Of a stretch of 64,000 bases of DNA, positions 30,210 through 40,957 are shown in pieces. The DNA is taken from the NCBI RefSeq assembly GCF_009937765.1, contig NZ_CP047089.1:1-64000 (forward strand), in the 5' to 3' direction. This stretch comes from Bacillus pumilus (GTDB lineage Bacteria > Bacillota > Bacilli > Bacillales > Bacillaceae). The notes under the pieces were generated by a model. The model saw only the letters and a list, made by a program, of their open reading frames with translations, did not search any database and was not told where the DNA came from. Made by a program: the position numbers and the translations under genes. Position 1 is the stretch's first letter, and each line of letters opens with the position of its first letter.

Positions 30210-30522
30210 CTTATGAAAAGAAGGCATAAAAAGGGAGAAGCCGGACCTAGGTAGGGCCCGGCTCCATAAGAAGAAGACGTTACATTTATATAGACGATCG
30301 GTGACTGGAAAAGTTTCAATAAAAAAGGAAAAAAACCATCATTTTTTTGATCACTGTCTTCCTATCCAACGATTGCTAGAAAAGAAAGCCGTTATTATTT
30401 TTATCTTTGCCACGTAAAACGTTATAATAGACAGTGAGCCTTTTTTGCTCAAATGAAAAAGGTCTGATGAAACATGCAAAAATGGAATGACATAGATGCT
30501 AAAAATGCAGGAGGAAATCACA

Positions 30523-31230
30523 ATGGAAAAAAAGATTCTTGTCGTAGATGATGAAAAGCCGATTGCTGATATATTGGAGTTTAACTTAAGAAAAGAGGGC
30601 TATGAGGTTCATTGTGCATATGACGGCAATGAAGCCCTTGAAATGGTAGAAGAAATCAAACCAGACATTATTTTGCTAGACATCATGCTACCGAATAAAG
30701 ATGGCGTTGAAGTATGCCGTGAAGTGAGAAAGAAATATGACATGCCGATTATCATGCTGACAGCAAAAGACTCTGAAATTGATAAAGTCATCGGTCTTGA
30801 GCTTGGCGCAGATGATTATGTGACGAAGCCATTTAGCACGCGCGAGCTGCTTGCCCGTGTGAAGGCGAATTTAAGAAGACAAATTGCTACGCCGCAGACA
30901 GAGGAAGAATCTGAATCAAATGATATTGAAATTGGATCACTTGTCATTTATCCAGATGCGTATGTGGTGTCTAAGCGCGAGGAAACGATTGAATTGACGC
31001 ACCGTGAGTTCGAATTGCTTCATTACTTAGCGAAACATATCGGACAAGTGATGACACGTGAGCACTTGCTGCAAACCGTATGGGGCTACGATTACTTCGG
31101 AGATGTCCGTACAGTAGACGTCACCGTCCGCCGTCTTCGTGAGAAAATTGAAGACAATCCTAGTCACCCGAGCTGGATCGTGACAAGGCGAGGCGTCGGC
31201 TACTATTTAAGAAACCCAGAGCAGGACTAA
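30523..31230 (+). CDS. walR: Essential response regulator WalR
   Basis: 235 residues. Receiver domain with phospho-acceptor Asp53 in ILLDIMLP, the TAK motif and Lys in VTKPF; C-terminal OmpR/PhoB winged helix with [14 protein letters not shown] and [16 protein letters not shown]. It regulates cell-wall hydrolase genes. The ATG at 30523 follows GAGGAAATC; I do not use an upstream in-frame ATG. A TATAAT at 30423-30428 is the likely -10. First gene of walRKHIJ-htrC. Confidence 0.98.
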   Translation: MEKKILVVDDEKPIADILEFNLRKEGYEVHCAYDGNEALEMVEEIKPDIILLDIMLPNKDGVEVCREVRKKYDMPIIMLTAKDSEIDKVIGLELGADDYVTKPFSTRELLARVKANLRRQIATPQTEEESESNDIEIGSLVIYPDAYVVSKREETIELTHREFELLHYLAKHIGQVMTREHLLQTVWGYDYFGDVRTVDVTVRRLREKIEDNPSHPSWIVTRRGVGYYLRNPEQD

Positions 31231-31237
31231 GATTCTT

Positions 31238-33076
31238 ATGAGTAAAGTAGGTTTTTTTCGCTCGATTCACTTTAAATTGACCTTAATTTACGTGCTGCTG
31301 ATCATCGTCGCCATGCAGATCATTGGCGTGTACTTTGTGAAGCAGCTAGAGCAGTCCTTAATTAATTCATATGATAATTCCTTGAATCAGCGAATCTACT
31401 CGTTATCGTATTACCTAGAACAAGATTCATCGAAAAGTAAGGCAGAATTAAAAGAGGATGCTCAAAAGATATTAAACGACTTTAATAACAAAGATGAGTC
31501 TAATGAAATTTCTGAAGTCAGCTATATTGACGAAAGCAGAGAGGTGATTGCCTCTGTGAATAACGGCAGTCAGGAGATTGCCGGCAAGAAAATCACAGAT
31601 CAGATCATTAGCCGAATTTTCGCAGTAGGCAAAGACTATGAAAAGAAATTCTATGACCCAGAATCCAATAAACGGGTGCGTATTTCTGCGACAGCCGTGA
31701 AAAATGAAAACCAAGAAACTGTCGGTGTGATTTATGTTGTGTCTTCGATGGAGAGCGTGTTTAACCAAATGCGAACCATTAACACCATTTTGGCGACGGG
31801 TACACTGATCGCCCTTGGGACGACCGCACTACTTGGGATTTTCATCTTTAGAACCATCACTCATCCTATATCGGATATGAGAAAGCAAGCAATTGAGCTC
31901 GCCAAAGGGAACTTTTCCAGGAAGGTTCGAAAGTATGGACATGACGAGATTGGCCAGCTTGCGACAACCTTTAACCATCTGACGAGAGAGCTGGAGGAAG
32001 CGCAGCTCATGACAGAGGGAGAGCGGAAGAAGCTATCTTCTGTCATTGCCTATATGACAGATGGCGTCATCGCCACGAATCAAAACGGTGCGATTATTCT
32101 ATTAAACAGCCCAGCATTAGAGCTGTTAAATGTTTCACGTGAAACAGCACTAGAGATGCCGATTACGTCCTTACTGGGCCTCGAGGACACGCATACCTTT
32201 GAAGATTTAGTCGAAAATCAAGATTCCATGCTGCTAGAAATAGAACGCGAAGATCAGCTGTCAGTTTTGCGTGTGAATTTCTCAGTGATTCAGAAAGAGC
32301 ACGGGAAAATTGATGGATTAATTGCAGTCATTTACGACGTCACGGAGCAGGAGAAAATTGATGCAGAACGCCGCGAATTCGTTGCGAACGTATCGCATGA
32401 GCTACGCACACCGCTAACGACGATGCGAAGCTATCTTGAGGCGCTGGCTGAAGGCGCAATTGGAGATAAAGAGCTTGCACCAAGGTTCCTTAGTGTGACG
32501 CAAAATGAAACAGAACGCATGATCCGGCTTGTCAATGACTTGCTACAGCTATCTAAGTTCGACAGCAAGGATTATCAATTCAACCGTGAGTGGACGAATT
32601 TTATCAGATTTATCTCATTGGTCATCGATCGTTTTGAAATGACAAAAGAGCAGCATGTTGAGTTTATCCGCAATCTTCCGCAGCGTGAAATATATGTGGA
32701 AATCGATCAAGATAAAATCACACAAGTGCTCGATAATATCATTTCTAATGCGATGAAATACTCTCCAGAGGGTGGACATATCACGTTTACCGTTGATTTG
32801 GATGAGGAGAAGAGTCTTGTATTATTCAGCGTCAAAGATGAAGGAATCGGTATTCCGAAGAAGGATATGGATAAAATCTTTGAACGTTTTTATCGAGTGG
32901 ATAAGGCGAGAACAAGAAAGCTTGGCGGAACCGGCCTTGGCCTTGCGATTGCAAAAGAAATGGTTCAGGCTCATGGCGGAGACATTTGGGCTGACAGCAT
33001 TGAAGGAAAAGGAACCACAGTGACCTTTACCCTTCCGTACAATGAAGAACAAGAGGATGATTGGGATGAAGCGTGA
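31238..33076 (+). CDS. walK: Essential sensor histidine kinase WalK
   Basis: 612 residues: TM1 (about 12-32), an extracellular PAS-like loop (about 35-180), TM2 (about 183-203), HAMP, an internal PAS domain (about 265-370), the HisKA helix with His387 in VANVSHELRTPLTT, and the HATPase with DNIISNAMKYSP, DEGIGIP and GGTGLGLAIAKE. It phosphorylates WalR. Spaced 7 bp after walR. Confidence 0.98.
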   Translation: MSKVGFFRSIHFKLTLIYVLLIIVAMQIIGVYFVKQLEQSLINSYDNSLNQRIYSLSYYLEQDSSKSKAELKEDAQKILNDFNNKDESNEISEVSYIDESREVIASVNNGSQEIAGKKITDQIISRIFAVGKDYEKKFYDPESNKRVRISATAVKNENQETVGVIYVVSSMESVFNQMRTINTILATGTLIALGTTALLGIFIFRTITHPISDMRKQAIELAKGNFSRKVRKYGHDEIGQLATTFNHLTRELEEAQLMTEGERKKLSSVIAYMTDGVIATNQNGAIILLNSPALELLNVSRETALEMPITSLLGLEDTHTFEDLVENQDSMLLEIEREDQLSVLRVNFSVIQKEHGKIDGLIAVIYDVTEQEKIDAERREFVANVSHELRTPLTTMRSYLEALAEGAIGDKELAPRFLSVTQNETERMIRLVNDLLQLSKFDSKDYQFNREWTNFIRFISLVIDRFEMTKEQHVEFIRNLPQREIYVEIDQDKITQVLDNIISNAMKYSPEGGHITFTVDLDEEKSLVLFSVKDEGIGIPKKDMDKIFERFYRVDKARTRKLGGTGLGLAIAKEMVQAHGGDIWADSIEGKGTTVTFTLPYNEEQEDDWDEA

Positions 33077-34445
33077 GACCTTTAAAACCATAATATTGAC
33101 AATCCTAATTGCGATCAGTCTTGTGTTTACGTGGAATATTTGGATGTTCCAGCCCGTCATGCAGGACCAGGCAGATGCCGGCACTCAGGTCGTAGAAACA
33201 AAGAAGATATCAAGCGATGAGCCTAGAAGCCTCATTGATGTCGTGAAGCCGCGGGAGATGTTCATCCATTCAAATGGGGAGCATTTGAAAGTGGATCAAA
33301 AGGAACTCTTTCAAAACTTCTGGAATGATGTGAGCCTTTGGGATGTGAAAGAGATTTCGGATGTGTCAGATCAATATTCTGAGCAGAAATTTAAGAATTT
33401 CTTCTATGGAAACGGAGGACAGGGGAAGACATTGGATCTTGTGTTCAATGACCCGATTCCGATTGATATATTCCAAGCGCTGTTTAAATGGCCGAACAAG
33501 TCCATCGAATACAACTCGTTTGATCGGATGATTGTGCCGTTCTCCCAGCAGGATAAGGCCAATAAGAAAGTTTATTTGGTTTCATACAGCAAGGAAACGG
33601 TGCTTGAGCTGACAATAGAGTCTGCTAACTATCGAAATCTCATGGACAGTATCGCAGCCGCTCAAAACGAGATGCCGCGCTACGATCTCTATACGTTCTC
33701 TGCGAATTCGAAACGAGATTTCCTCCTTCCGAGAAAGCAAGAGCAGCTTGAATCGAAAATGTTCTTTATCGAAACGATTAAGACAAGCAAATTCAAGGAC
33801 GCTCTGTTTACGGACCCGAGTCTTGTTGGTGAGGAGTCTAATTTAAACCGAACGGTGTACACAGATGGCACAAGCCGTCTTGAAGCCAATCAAAAAGACC
33901 ACCGCATCCAATATCAGCACCGCAACATCAACAGCAGCACCGTTTTCCAAACGGGCGATTTGATTAAGCGAAGTGTGAAGTATTTCAATGATACGGGGAG
34001 CTTTACCGATGACTATCAATACTTTGGCATCAATAGCAACCAGCAGCTTTCCTTTAATATGTTTATGGATGGCCTGCCGATCGTCAACAGTACAAAGCAC
34101 CCATTCGGGATGACCTCTCTTGAAGTACAGTGGGCGAATGACGACATCTTAAATTACAAGCGTCCAAACTATATTCTAGGCAACAAAGCGAGTCAAAGTG
34201 AACAGGTCAAGCTGATGAACGGGACAGAGTTGAAACACTTAATCGTCAAGCAGACGAAATATGATGACCTTGAGAAAATTGAACAAATTTTCCCGGCCTA
34301 TCAAGCTGCTTCCACCGCATCAGATCAAGATCAAGCGATGTTTGTCTGGCTGGAGCCAGTATGGTGCATGAAATACAACGGTAAAACCGTGATTCTATCG
34401 CATGATTTGTTGACAGAGGGGAGCGAGAATCATGGAGTGGAATAA
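33066..34445 (+). CDS. walH: WalK regulator WalH (YycH)
   Basis: 459 residues: short cytoplasmic N terminus, one membrane helix (TIILTILIAISLVFTWNIWM), and a long extracytoplasmic domain. It forms a membrane complex with WalI and WalK that controls kinase activity. The ATG at 33066 overlaps the walK 3' end by 11 bp and has GAGGA eight bases upstream; a start 24 bases earlier is open but less likely. Confidence 0.95.
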   Translation: MKRETFKTIILTILIAISLVFTWNIWMFQPVMQDQADAGTQVVETKKISSDEPRSLIDVVKPREMFIHSNGEHLKVDQKELFQNFWNDVSLWDVKEISDVSDQYSEQKFKNFFYGNGGQGKTLDLVFNDPIPIDIFQALFKWPNKSIEYNSFDRMIVPFSQQDKANKKVYLVSYSKETVLELTIESANYRNLMDSIAAAQNEMPRYDLYTFSANSKRDFLLPRKQEQLESKMFFIETIKTSKFKDALFTDPSLVGEESNLNRTVYTDGTSRLEANQKDHRIQYQHRNINSSTVFQTGDLIKRSVKYFNDTGSFTDDYQYFGINSNQQLSFNMFMDGLPIVNSTKHPFGMTSLEVQWANDDILNYKRPNYILGNKASQSEQVKLMNGTELKHLIVKQTKYDDLEKIEQIFPAYQAASTASDQDQAMFVWLEPVWCMKYNGKTVILSHDLLTEGSENHGVE

Positions 34446-35295
34446 GACCAAAACGATCTTTATCCTAGCCTTTCTCGTTCTCGATATCTTTCTAGGTTTT
34501 CAATACTTTGAAAAACGATCGACTGATCATTTTGCGATTATCGAAAAAACGGATACGCTGGAAGAAATGAAGGCAGACGGGATCAAATATGGCAATCTAT
34601 CAGATGAAGCGAAGATTGGCTACCGCATTACAGCTGAAAAGAAGCAATATACGAAAAAGGATGTCGACGAATTAGCTGATCAAAAGGCGAAAAGCACATT
34701 CCCGAAAACAGACAAAGATGATCCTGTCACGCTGCTTGAAATGACCTTCAATAAACCAGTGGCCTTGCCGAAAAAAGATATGAAAACAGCGGCGGCAAAC
34801 CTGGTGAACCAGCGTTTGCTAGATGGGAAGAATTATAAGCTGTGGAGTATTGATGAAGAGGCAGGGAAAATCGTCTTTTTCCAAACGTATAAAGGGAAAT
34901 ACATTTTCCAAGAGGGGCTTGATGACTCCGAAACCATCGGAAAAATCACCCTAGATCTAAATGATAAAAACGAGGTCGTATCGTATCAGCAGTCGATGGT
35001 GACATCGATTAATGAAGTGAGAAAAGAAACCCTTGTGCCAGCGCTTGAAACTGTGAAGGACTTATATACGCAAAACATGCTGAGCCAAAACACGACCGTG
35101 AAAAAGGTAGAGCTAGGCTACTATACGCAATATCCAGGTGCAAGCACGCAGGTTATGGTGCCTGTATGGCGAGTCGAGCTTGAGGGCGTATCAACTGGTT
35201 CAAAGAAAAAGACAGAAGAAGAATATTTGATCAATGCCATTGATGGCTCAACACTTGATCATATAGAGAAAGATGACAAATCTTCAATGGAGTGA
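34432..35295 (+). CDS. walI: WalK regulator WalI (YycI)
   Basis: 287 residues with an N-terminal membrane anchor (TIFILAFLVLDIFLGFQYF) and an extracytoplasmic domain similar in fold to YycH. It overlaps the walH stop by 14 bp, so the two are translationally coupled. It acts with WalH on WalK. Confidence 0.95.
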   Translation: MEWNKTKTIFILAFLVLDIFLGFQYFEKRSTDHFAIIEKTDTLEEMKADGIKYGNLSDEAKIGYRITAEKKQYTKKDVDELADQKAKSTFPKTDKDDPVTLLEMTFNKPVALPKKDMKTAAANLVNQRLLDGKNYKLWSIDEEAGKIVFFQTYKGKYIFQEGLDDSETIGKITLDLNDKNEVVSYQQSMVTSINEVRKETLVPALETVKDLYTQNMLSQNTTVKKVELGYYTQYPGASTQVMVPVWRVELEGVSTGSKKKTEEEYLINAIDGSTLDHIEKDDKSSME

Positions 35296-35301
35296 GAGAA
35301 C

Positions 35302-36096
35302 ATGAGCTTGCAGTTCAGTGTACTAGCGAGCGGAAGTACGGGGAACGCTTTTTATTTAGAAACAGGCGAGCATGCCTTTTTAGTGGATGCTGGTTTAAGC
35401 GGCAAACAAATGGTCGAATTGCTGAGTCAAATCGACCGCAAGCCTGAAGACTTGGACGGTATTTTTGTGACACATGAGCACTCAGATCATATTAAAGGAC
35501 TTGGTGTCATGGCAAGAAAGTACAAGCTTCCTGTCTATGCAAATGCGAAAACATGGAAGGCGATGGAGTCTCATATCGGGAAGATTGATACAGAGCAAAA
35601 ATTCCATTTTGATATGGAAACTGTCCAATCCTTTGGCGGTCTCGATGTTGAGTCCTTTGGCGTCTCACATGACGCGGCTGAGCCCATGTTTTACGTGTTC
35701 CATTATGGAGGGCGCAAACTTGCCCTAATGACGGATACAGGCTATGTGAGTGACCGTATGAAAGGCATCATACAGTCAGCCAATACATTTGTATTTGAGA
35801 GCAATCATGATGTCGGTATGCTGCAAATGGGTAGATACCCGTGGAGCATTAAGCGCAGAATTCTGAGCGATGTCGGACATGTTTCAAATGAAGATGCCGC
35901 TCTTGCGATGACAGATGTCATTGGAGATGCCACCTCACGCATTTACTTGGCTCATTTGAGTCAAGACAACAACATGAAGGATTTAGCCCGTATGGCGGTC
36001 CAGCAAACGCTCGAGATGAAAGGCTTTGTTGTCGGGGATGGCTTTGATTTATATGATACGGACCCGAAAAAAGCAACCCCGCTTTGCGCCGTATGA
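35302..36096 (+). CDS. walJ: Metallo-beta-lactamase-fold nuclease WalJ (YycJ)
   Basis: 264 residues. Metal-binding motif [10 protein letters not shown], start [18 protein letters not shown] and C-terminal [10 protein letters not shown]. This MBL family is related to 5'-exonucleases and linked to DNA repair. Fifth gene of the Wal operon, 6 bp after walI. Confidence 0.95.
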   Translation: MSLQFSVLASGSTGNAFYLETGEHAFLVDAGLSGKQMVELLSQIDRKPEDLDGIFVTHEHSDHIKGLGVMARKYKLPVYANAKTWKAMESHIGKIDTEQKFHFDMETVQSFGGLDVESFGVSHDAAEPMFYVFHYGGRKLALMTDTGYVSDRMKGIIQSANTFVFESNHDVGMLQMGRYPWSIKRRILSDVGHVSNEDAALAMTDVIGDATSRIYLAHLSQDNNMKDLARMAVQQTLEMKGFVVGDGFDLYDTDPKKATPLCAV

Positions 36097-36177
36097 TTTT
36101 TATAATCGTATGATTAAGATAAGAGCTTCTTACCAACACTATATACATCATCTATTCACTGAAAGGAAGGAAACATA

Positions 36178-37365
36178 GTGGATTATCGCGATGTAGAGTG
36201 GAAGCCGAGACGAAGCAGAAAAGGATATTTCCTGTCTGGTCTGATCGGTGTATTGGTAGGAGCTTTTTTAATGGGATTCTTTTTCCCCTATGTATCAGGA
36301 CAAAGCGGCAGTCCCTTTGGGTGGCAGCAGAACGGAGATGGGCAAGCAGCACAGGGCCCTTTAAAGACCGTCAATGTGAATGTCAATGATGCGGTCACAA
36401 AAGTCGTATCGAATATGTCAGATACGGTTGTCGGCGTTATTAATATCCAAAAGTCGAGCTTTTGGGAAGAAGGCGGAGAGGCAGGCAGCGGGTCAGGTGT
36501 GATTTATAAGAAAAAGGGTGACACCTTTTATATTGTGACCAACCATCATGTCATCAAAGGTGCCAACCAGCTTGAAGTGAGTCTTCAGGATGGGACAAGG
36601 ATTGGTGCCAATCTTGTCGGAAGCGATCAGCTCATGGATTTAGCGGTTCTCACCGTCAAAAGTGATAAGATCAAGCAAACCGCAGCCTTCGGTAATTCAG
36701 ACCATGTGAAGCCCGGTGAGCCTGTAATCGCCATTGGAAATCCATTAGGGCTTGAATTCGCAGGCTCTGTCACACAAGGTGTCATTTCAGGAACGGAACG
36801 TGCGATTCCTGTGGACTCGAATGGAGACGGACAGGCGGATTGGAATGCGGAGGTACTGCAAACAGATGCCGCCATCAATCCAGGGAACAGCGGTGGTGCC
36901 CTGATCAATATGGACGGAAAAGTGATCGGTATTAACTCAATGAAGATTGCCGAATCAGAAGTAGAAGGTATCGGACTGTCTATCCCAGCGAATCTCGTCA
37001 TCCCTGTCATAGAGGATTTAGAGCGCTACGGAGAGGTGAAACGTCCGTACCTAGGTGTTGGCATGAAATCATTAGCAGATATTGCGAGCTACCACTGGGA
37101 TGAAACATTGAAGCTGCCATCTAACGTCACATCAGGCGTTGTCGTGATGAGTGTCGAGCCTTTGTCTCCGGCAGGAAAAGCGGGGCTAAAAGAGCTGGAT
37201 GTCGTCACTTCCTTTGATGGCAAGAGTGTACAGAATATCGTAGACCTTCGTAAGTATTTATATCAAAAGAAAGTCGGCGACAAGGTAAAGGTACAGTTTT
37301 ACCGAAGCGGAAAGAAAAAATCAGTAGAAATCAAACTTTCTCAAACCGACCGATTCGGCGGATGA
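36178..37365 (+). CDS. htrC: HtrA-like membrane serine protease HtrC (YycK)
   Basis: 395 residues: cytoplasmic N terminus, one membrane helix ([19 protein letters not shown]), a trypsin-like protease domain with the triad in TNHHVIKG (His), LMDLAVLTV (Asp) and [10 protein letters not shown] (Ser), and one C-terminal PDZ domain (about 290-385). A surface quality-control protease. GTG start after GGAAGGAA. Last gene of the Wal cluster, followed by a terminator. Confidence 0.95.
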   Translation: MDYRDVEWKPRRSRKGYFLSGLIGVLVGAFLMGFFFPYVSGQSGSPFGWQQNGDGQAAQGPLKTVNVNVNDAVTKVVSNMSDTVVGVINIQKSSFWEEGGEAGSGSGVIYKKKGDTFYIVTNHHVIKGANQLEVSLQDGTRIGANLVGSDQLMDLAVLTVKSDKIKQTAAFGNSDHVKPGEPVIAIGNPLGLEFAGSVTQGVISGTERAIPVDSNGDGQADWNAEVLQTDAAINPGNSGGALINMDGKVIGINSMKIAESEVEGIGLSIPANLVIPVIEDLERYGEVKRPYLGVGMKSLADIASYHWDETLKLPSNVTSGVVVMSVEPLSPAGKAGLKELDVVTSFDGKSVQNIVDLRKYLYQKKVGDKVKVQFYRSGKKKSVEIKLSQTDRFGG

Positions 37366-37394
37366 CCAGTTCCTTGAGGGGACTGGTTTTTTTT
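37365..37394 (+). terminator. htrC/Wal operon terminator
   Basis: ACCAGTTCC/GGGGACTGGT stem followed by eight T, overlapping the htrC stop. Confidence 0.9.
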
Positions 37395-37433
37395 GCATGC
37401 TCATCATATGATGGAGAAAAGGGGGCGATACGA

Positions 37434-37898
37434 TTGGTTACACTGCAGCCAATGTCACAGACGGATTACGATGTATTGATGGAGAAGTCCATACAGCGGT
37501 ACGCAGAAGAAAAGGTACGCGCAGGGACTTGGGAAGAGGAAGAATCACTTGCAAACGCCGAAGAACAATTTGATCGGCTCCTTCCTGAAGGTCTACAGAC
37601 AGAGCATCATGAGCTATGGAATCTCTTGAATGGAGAAGAGGCGATTGGCTGGGTTTGGCTTTGTTATGACCCCAACCACCCACAGAAGGAAGGATTCATT
37701 TATAACTTTTTCTTATTCGAAACGTATCGAGGAAAAGGCTTTGCAAAGCAGGCCATTGCAGCATTAGAGGAAGAGGCAAAGTCATTAGGAGTGCAAAAAC
37801 TTTCGCTTCATGTCTTTGCACATAATCAAATTGCGCGTTCACTGTATGAAAAGACAGGATTTGAAGAAACTGGAATCTATATGAGTAAACCTTTATGA
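37434..37898 (+). CDS. yycN: GNAT-family N-acetyltransferase YycN
   Basis: 154 residues of the GNAT fold, with acetyl-CoA binding loop FETYRGKGFAKQAI and the final SLYEKTGFEETGIYMSK. The TTG at 37434 is seven bases after GGGGGC; an open extension further upstream lies in the htrC terminator. It occupies the position of B. subtilis yycN. Substrate unknown. Confidence 0.85.
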   Translation: MVTLQPMSQTDYDVLMEKSIQRYAEEKVRAGTWEEEESLANAEEQFDRLLPEGLQTEHHELWNLLNGEEAIGWVWLCYDPNHPQKEGFIYNFFLFETYRGKGFAKQAIAALEEEAKSLGVQKLSLHVFAHNQIARSLYEKTGFEETGIYMSKPL

Positions 37899-37907
37899 AA
37901 AAGAAGA

Positions 37908-37936
37908 AGCACCGTGCGGATCGCATGCGGTGCTTT
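37908..37936. terminator. Bidirectional terminator after yycN
   Basis: AAGCACCGTGCG/CGCATGCGGTGCTT stem with a T-run; it also serves the converging ABC transporter operon. Confidence 0.9.
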
Positions 37937-37937
37937 T

Positions 37938-38819
37938 TTATGAGGAGCTCATGGCATCTTCAGCCGTGACTCTGTATATATCGACTTTGCATTTCACGAA
38001 AGCGCGAATGATCGCTGGAACTTGAGCTTCTGAACGAATTAACAATGAGGTCTCGTCATCACTGATCACAAGATCTGTTCCGACAGTTTGTAAGTACTGC
38101 GTGAGAACAGGCTTCACCTCATCATCAATCCACGCATGCTTGAAGGTTGCACGTATGTTTGAGGATGTGATGGTTTTCTCTTGAGGATGTGTATGGGGGG
38201 ACACTAATTTTCCTTCAGAAATAAAAGCCGTTTTGGTACAAATACTATTTGTGAACCTTGGGCGGTCAGCCGTTAAAAAGACGGTTTTCCCTTCATGTTT
38301 TAACGTGTCAATGACCTGCTGAATGTGCAAGATCGAATCTGCGTCAATATCGGCAAAAGGCTCGTCGAGTAAAACAAATTCAGGTCGATGGGCGATAGCC
38401 TGCGCCATGCCGAGTCGTTTCTTCATACCAGGTGTGAAGGAACCGACCTTTTCCTGATGATAGTGATCTAAGCCGACAAATTCGAGCAGCCCTTCATAAT
38501 CACTCGTTTTCTGGCGCGTACCGGTGATTTTTGATAAGTAGGCAAGATGTTCAAGTGCCGTCAGCCCTTCATATAAATCCGTATATTCAGGCAGAACACC
38601 GATATGCTGCCTCACCTTTTTTAAAGAAGGCATATCCATCATCGTAAACGTTCCAGAGGTTGGCCGGCAAATTCCCGTAATGATATTGAAAAACGTCGTC
38701 TTTCCAGACCCCTTCGGTCCAATGAGTCCGAAGATATCGCCTCGATTGACATCAAGAGTAATGTGATCTATCGCGACTTTTGTCCGATATTTTTTTGTGA
38801 GTTCTTTTGTATGTAGCAT
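37938..38819 (-). CDS. ABC transporter ATPase (exporter type)
   Basis: 293 residues. Walker A GPKGSGKTTFF, Walker B EFVLLDEPF. The signature loop is FTPGMKKRLGMAQA rather than LSGGQ, and the expected H-loop histidine is not obvious in VFLTADRPRF; both deviations are unusual but the core is intact. It starts directly at the end of the permease gene. Such pairs export lipids, peptides or antibiotics; the substrate is unknown. Confidence 0.85.
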   Translation of the reverse strand: MLHTKELTKKYRTKVAIDHITLDVNRGDIFGLIGPKGSGKTTFFNIITGICRPTSGTFTMMDMPSLKKVRQHIGVLPEYTDLYEGLTALEHLAYLSKITGTRQKTSDYEGLLEFVGLDHYHQEKVGSFTPGMKKRLGMAQAIAHRPEFVLLDEPFADIDADSILHIQQVIDTLKHEGKTVFLTADRPRFTNSICTKTAFISEGKLVSPHTHPQEKTITSSNIRATFKHAWIDDEVKPVLTQYLQTVGTDLVISDDETSLLIRSEAQVPAIIRAFVKCKVDIYRVTAEDAMSSS

Positions 38820-39509
38820 TTAGACATCCCTCCTTTGAAATAGGAGTGCTGTTCCAATAAGTAATACAATGGTTAATGCTGTATTCATGAGTACATAGGT
38901 CAGCGGTTCACTCAAGCGCGCATAATAATAAGGCGTCATATATTGGAACCAATGAATCAATCGTTCTGAAGAAAGAACCGATATCATACTGACGATCGGG
39001 AAAAGAAAGGAAAACAACATCCCAACAAACATTGATTTCTGCGGGGTTGGAAAGAGCATGGACAAAAATAAAGCACATGAGATACCGACACTGATAAAGG
39101 TTAAGATTTTTAATGCATCAGAGAACAAAAAACGATGTGAAATCATCATATTCAGTACGTATGTTGTCATAATACAACTGAGCCAAAATAGCATCAGTCC
39201 AAGATATTTACCGATAATAATGTTCAAACGGGTGGTTTTACTAACGAGAAAACGAATGGTTTTCAAATGGATTTCTCGGCTCAAAATATCATGAGACAAT
39301 AAGAAAATAAGGAAGAAACCAAATAGAGACATCACCAGTTCATTCCCAATGGAATAAGGATCCTTTGCCTGCTCCCATTTGTCCTGATGAGCAGCAATAA
39401 ACGGTAGAGTTGAAACAAAAGTAGATAAAATGAAAATAATAACAATTGTTAAAATAGATTTTGTGCTTTTGAAGAGCTGCTTAAACTCATTCATACAGAT
39501 GGTCCACAC
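38820..39509 (-). CDS. ABC transporter permease (ABC-2 type)
   Basis: 229 residues with six predicted membrane helices; the start MWTICMNEFKQLFKSTKSI is the usual cytoplasmic lead of ABC-2 permeases. It begins with GTG after GGGAGG and is followed directly by the ATPase gene, forming a two-gene operon. Confidence 0.8.
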   Translation of the reverse strand: MWTICMNEFKQLFKSTKSILTIVIIFILSTFVSTLPFIAAHQDKWEQAKDPYSIGNELVMSLFGFFLIFLLSHDILSREIHLKTIRFLVSKTTRLNIIIGKYLGLMLFWLSCIMTTYVLNMMISHRFLFSDALKILTFISVGISCALFLSMLFPTPQKSMFVGMLFSFLFPIVSMISVLSSERLIHWFQYMTPYYYARLSEPLTYVLMNTALTIVLLIGTALLFQRRDV

Positions 39510-39652
39510 ACGCTGTACCTCCCTTCATCTTTATTATACCGCTAGAAAAGAAAGACACCATATCTTGCTCTTTAACATTTGCTTAAATTTTATAAAAAGC
39601 AGACTCTTCCAGCAACAGTTGACTAACTTTTGAAAATGTTCAGAAAAATATC

Positions 39653-39681
39653 TTGATTTATCAAAAAACATCATGTATGAT
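39653..39681 (+). promoter_or_regulatory. Promoter of the T-box/ECF operon
   Basis: TTGATT-17 bp-TATGAT; the predicted transcription start near 39688 is about 17 bases before the T-box leader. Confidence 0.7.
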
Positions 39682-39704
39682 AGCTTTAATTCAAGATAGT
39701 TAAA

Positions 39705-40000
39705 CAGGCAATGACGAGAGAAAGTACAATCATCAATTTTTCCACAGAGAGCTTCGGTAGCTGAAAAGAAGCAAAAATAATGATTCGAAAAATGGTCTCT
39801 GAGCCTCGTGCTGAACATATCTATGATATTAGTAGGACACGACGAGAGTTGGTACTCGTTATCAAAACCACAGTATATGAGCCAGATTGGAGCTTTGTAC
39901 TTGTAGAGGCTGTTTAGCGCGAGCAAACAGTAAATAAAGGTGGTACCACGAGACAAATACCTCGTCCTTATGATTCAAAGATAAGGATGGGGTATTTTTT
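39705..40000 (+). promoter_or_regulatory. T-box riboswitch, predicted tRNA-Met specific
   Basis: The leader has the Stem I entry GAGAGAAAGTA, the AATCAT/ATGATT stem, the distal GAGAGCTTCGG element, and the 3' side CGAAAAATGGTCTCTGAGC. Aligned with known glycyl T-boxes, the specifier position reads ATG at 39792-39794, i.e. methionine. The T-box core AAGGTGGTACCACG is at 39937-39950. The competing terminator hairpin (CCTCGTCCTTAT/ATAAGGATGGGG) plus T-run ends near 40000. Uncharged tRNA-Met should switch on the downstream operon. Confidence 0.88.
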
Positions 40001-40082
40001 ATTGTCCACTTTTTTCATACAAATGTTCAAATGTTCCACGTGAAACACCACATCCATTTTTTCAAATGAAAGGGAGATTGAC

Positions 40083-40943
40083 ATGAGTGAACATGCATTG
40101 GTTTTACAATCAGATTTCGGCATTGATGATGGAGCGGTCAGCGCTATGTACGGAGTGGCAAATACGGTCAGCAGCAGCATCCGCCTTTTTGATTTAACAC
40201 ACAATATTCCGCAATATGACATTTGGGAGGCATCTTACCGCTTGCTCCAAACCGTCACGTACTGGCCGGAAGAGACGGTATTCGTATCCGTCGTTGACCC
40301 AGGCGTTGGGTCAGAAAGAAAGAGTCTTGTCGTCAAAACCACAAGCTCGCACTACATCATTACCCCAGATAACGGGACACTCACGCACGTTGCACAGGAT
40401 ATTGGCATTGTAGAAGCCCGTTATTTAGATGAAACCATTAACCGGCTGCCAAAGTCGGGAAAATCACATACATTCCACGGGAGAGACATTTACGCGTATA
40501 CAGGGGCGAGAATTGCTTCAGGAGTGATTTCTTTTGAAGAGGTTGGGCCAAAGGCGAATATTGATGATATTATTCACCTTCCAGTCGTACAGGCTTATGC
40601 GAAAGAAGAAGTGATCACAGGGACAATTGATATTTTAGACGTGCGGTTCGGAAACCTATGGACAAACATTCATCACACGCTATTTGAACAGCTTTCAATC
40701 AATTATGGGGATGCAATAGAAGTTACCATTGCCAACGGGCCAAAAAATGTGTATAAAAATATCATGACCTATGGACGATCTTTTGCCGATTTAAAGGTAG
40801 GCGAACCACTCGTATATGTCAATTCACTCGATCATTTAGGCGTGGCGATCAATCAAGGGTCATTTGCAAAGGCTTATAACATCGGTACAGGCACAGGCTG
40901 GCGCCTTTCGATTCGCAAAGCTCCGCGCATTATATACGAATAA
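40083..40943 (+). CDS. SAM hydroxide adenosyltransferase (DUF62 family)
   Basis: 286 residues of the S-adenosylmethionine hydrolase family related to fluorinase/chlorinase. Conserved motifs: [26 protein letters not shown] and FHGRDIYA. The family cleaves SAM with hydroxide to adenosine and methionine. It is the first gene after the Met T-box and lies 14 bp before the ECF genes, so its physiological role is probably tied to methionine or SAM salvage. Confidence 0.9.
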   Translation: MSEHALVLQSDFGIDDGAVSAMYGVANTVSSSIRLFDLTHNIPQYDIWEASYRLLQTVTYWPEETVFVSVVDPGVGSERKSLVVKTTSSHYIITPDNGTLTHVAQDIGIVEARYLDETINRLPKSGKSHTFHGRDIYAYTGARIASGVISFEEVGPKANIDDIIHLPVVQAYAKEEVITGTIDILDVRFGNLWTNIHHTLFEQLSINYGDAIEVTIANGPKNVYKNIMTYGRSFADLKVGEPLVYVNSLDHLGVAINQGSFAKAYNIGTGTGWRLSIRKAPRIIYE

Positions 40944-40957
40944 GAGGAGGATACATC

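Noticed and set aside
30232-30265. GC-rich inverted repeat (AGCCGG...CCGGCT) after the tRNA terminator
   Set aside because: Lacks a T-run and lies behind a better terminator; probably only a secondary transcript end.
39534-39956. 140-codon minus-strand open frame over the T-box leader
   Set aside because: It overlaps the promoter and the structured T-box RNA; the conserved RNA explains the sequence.
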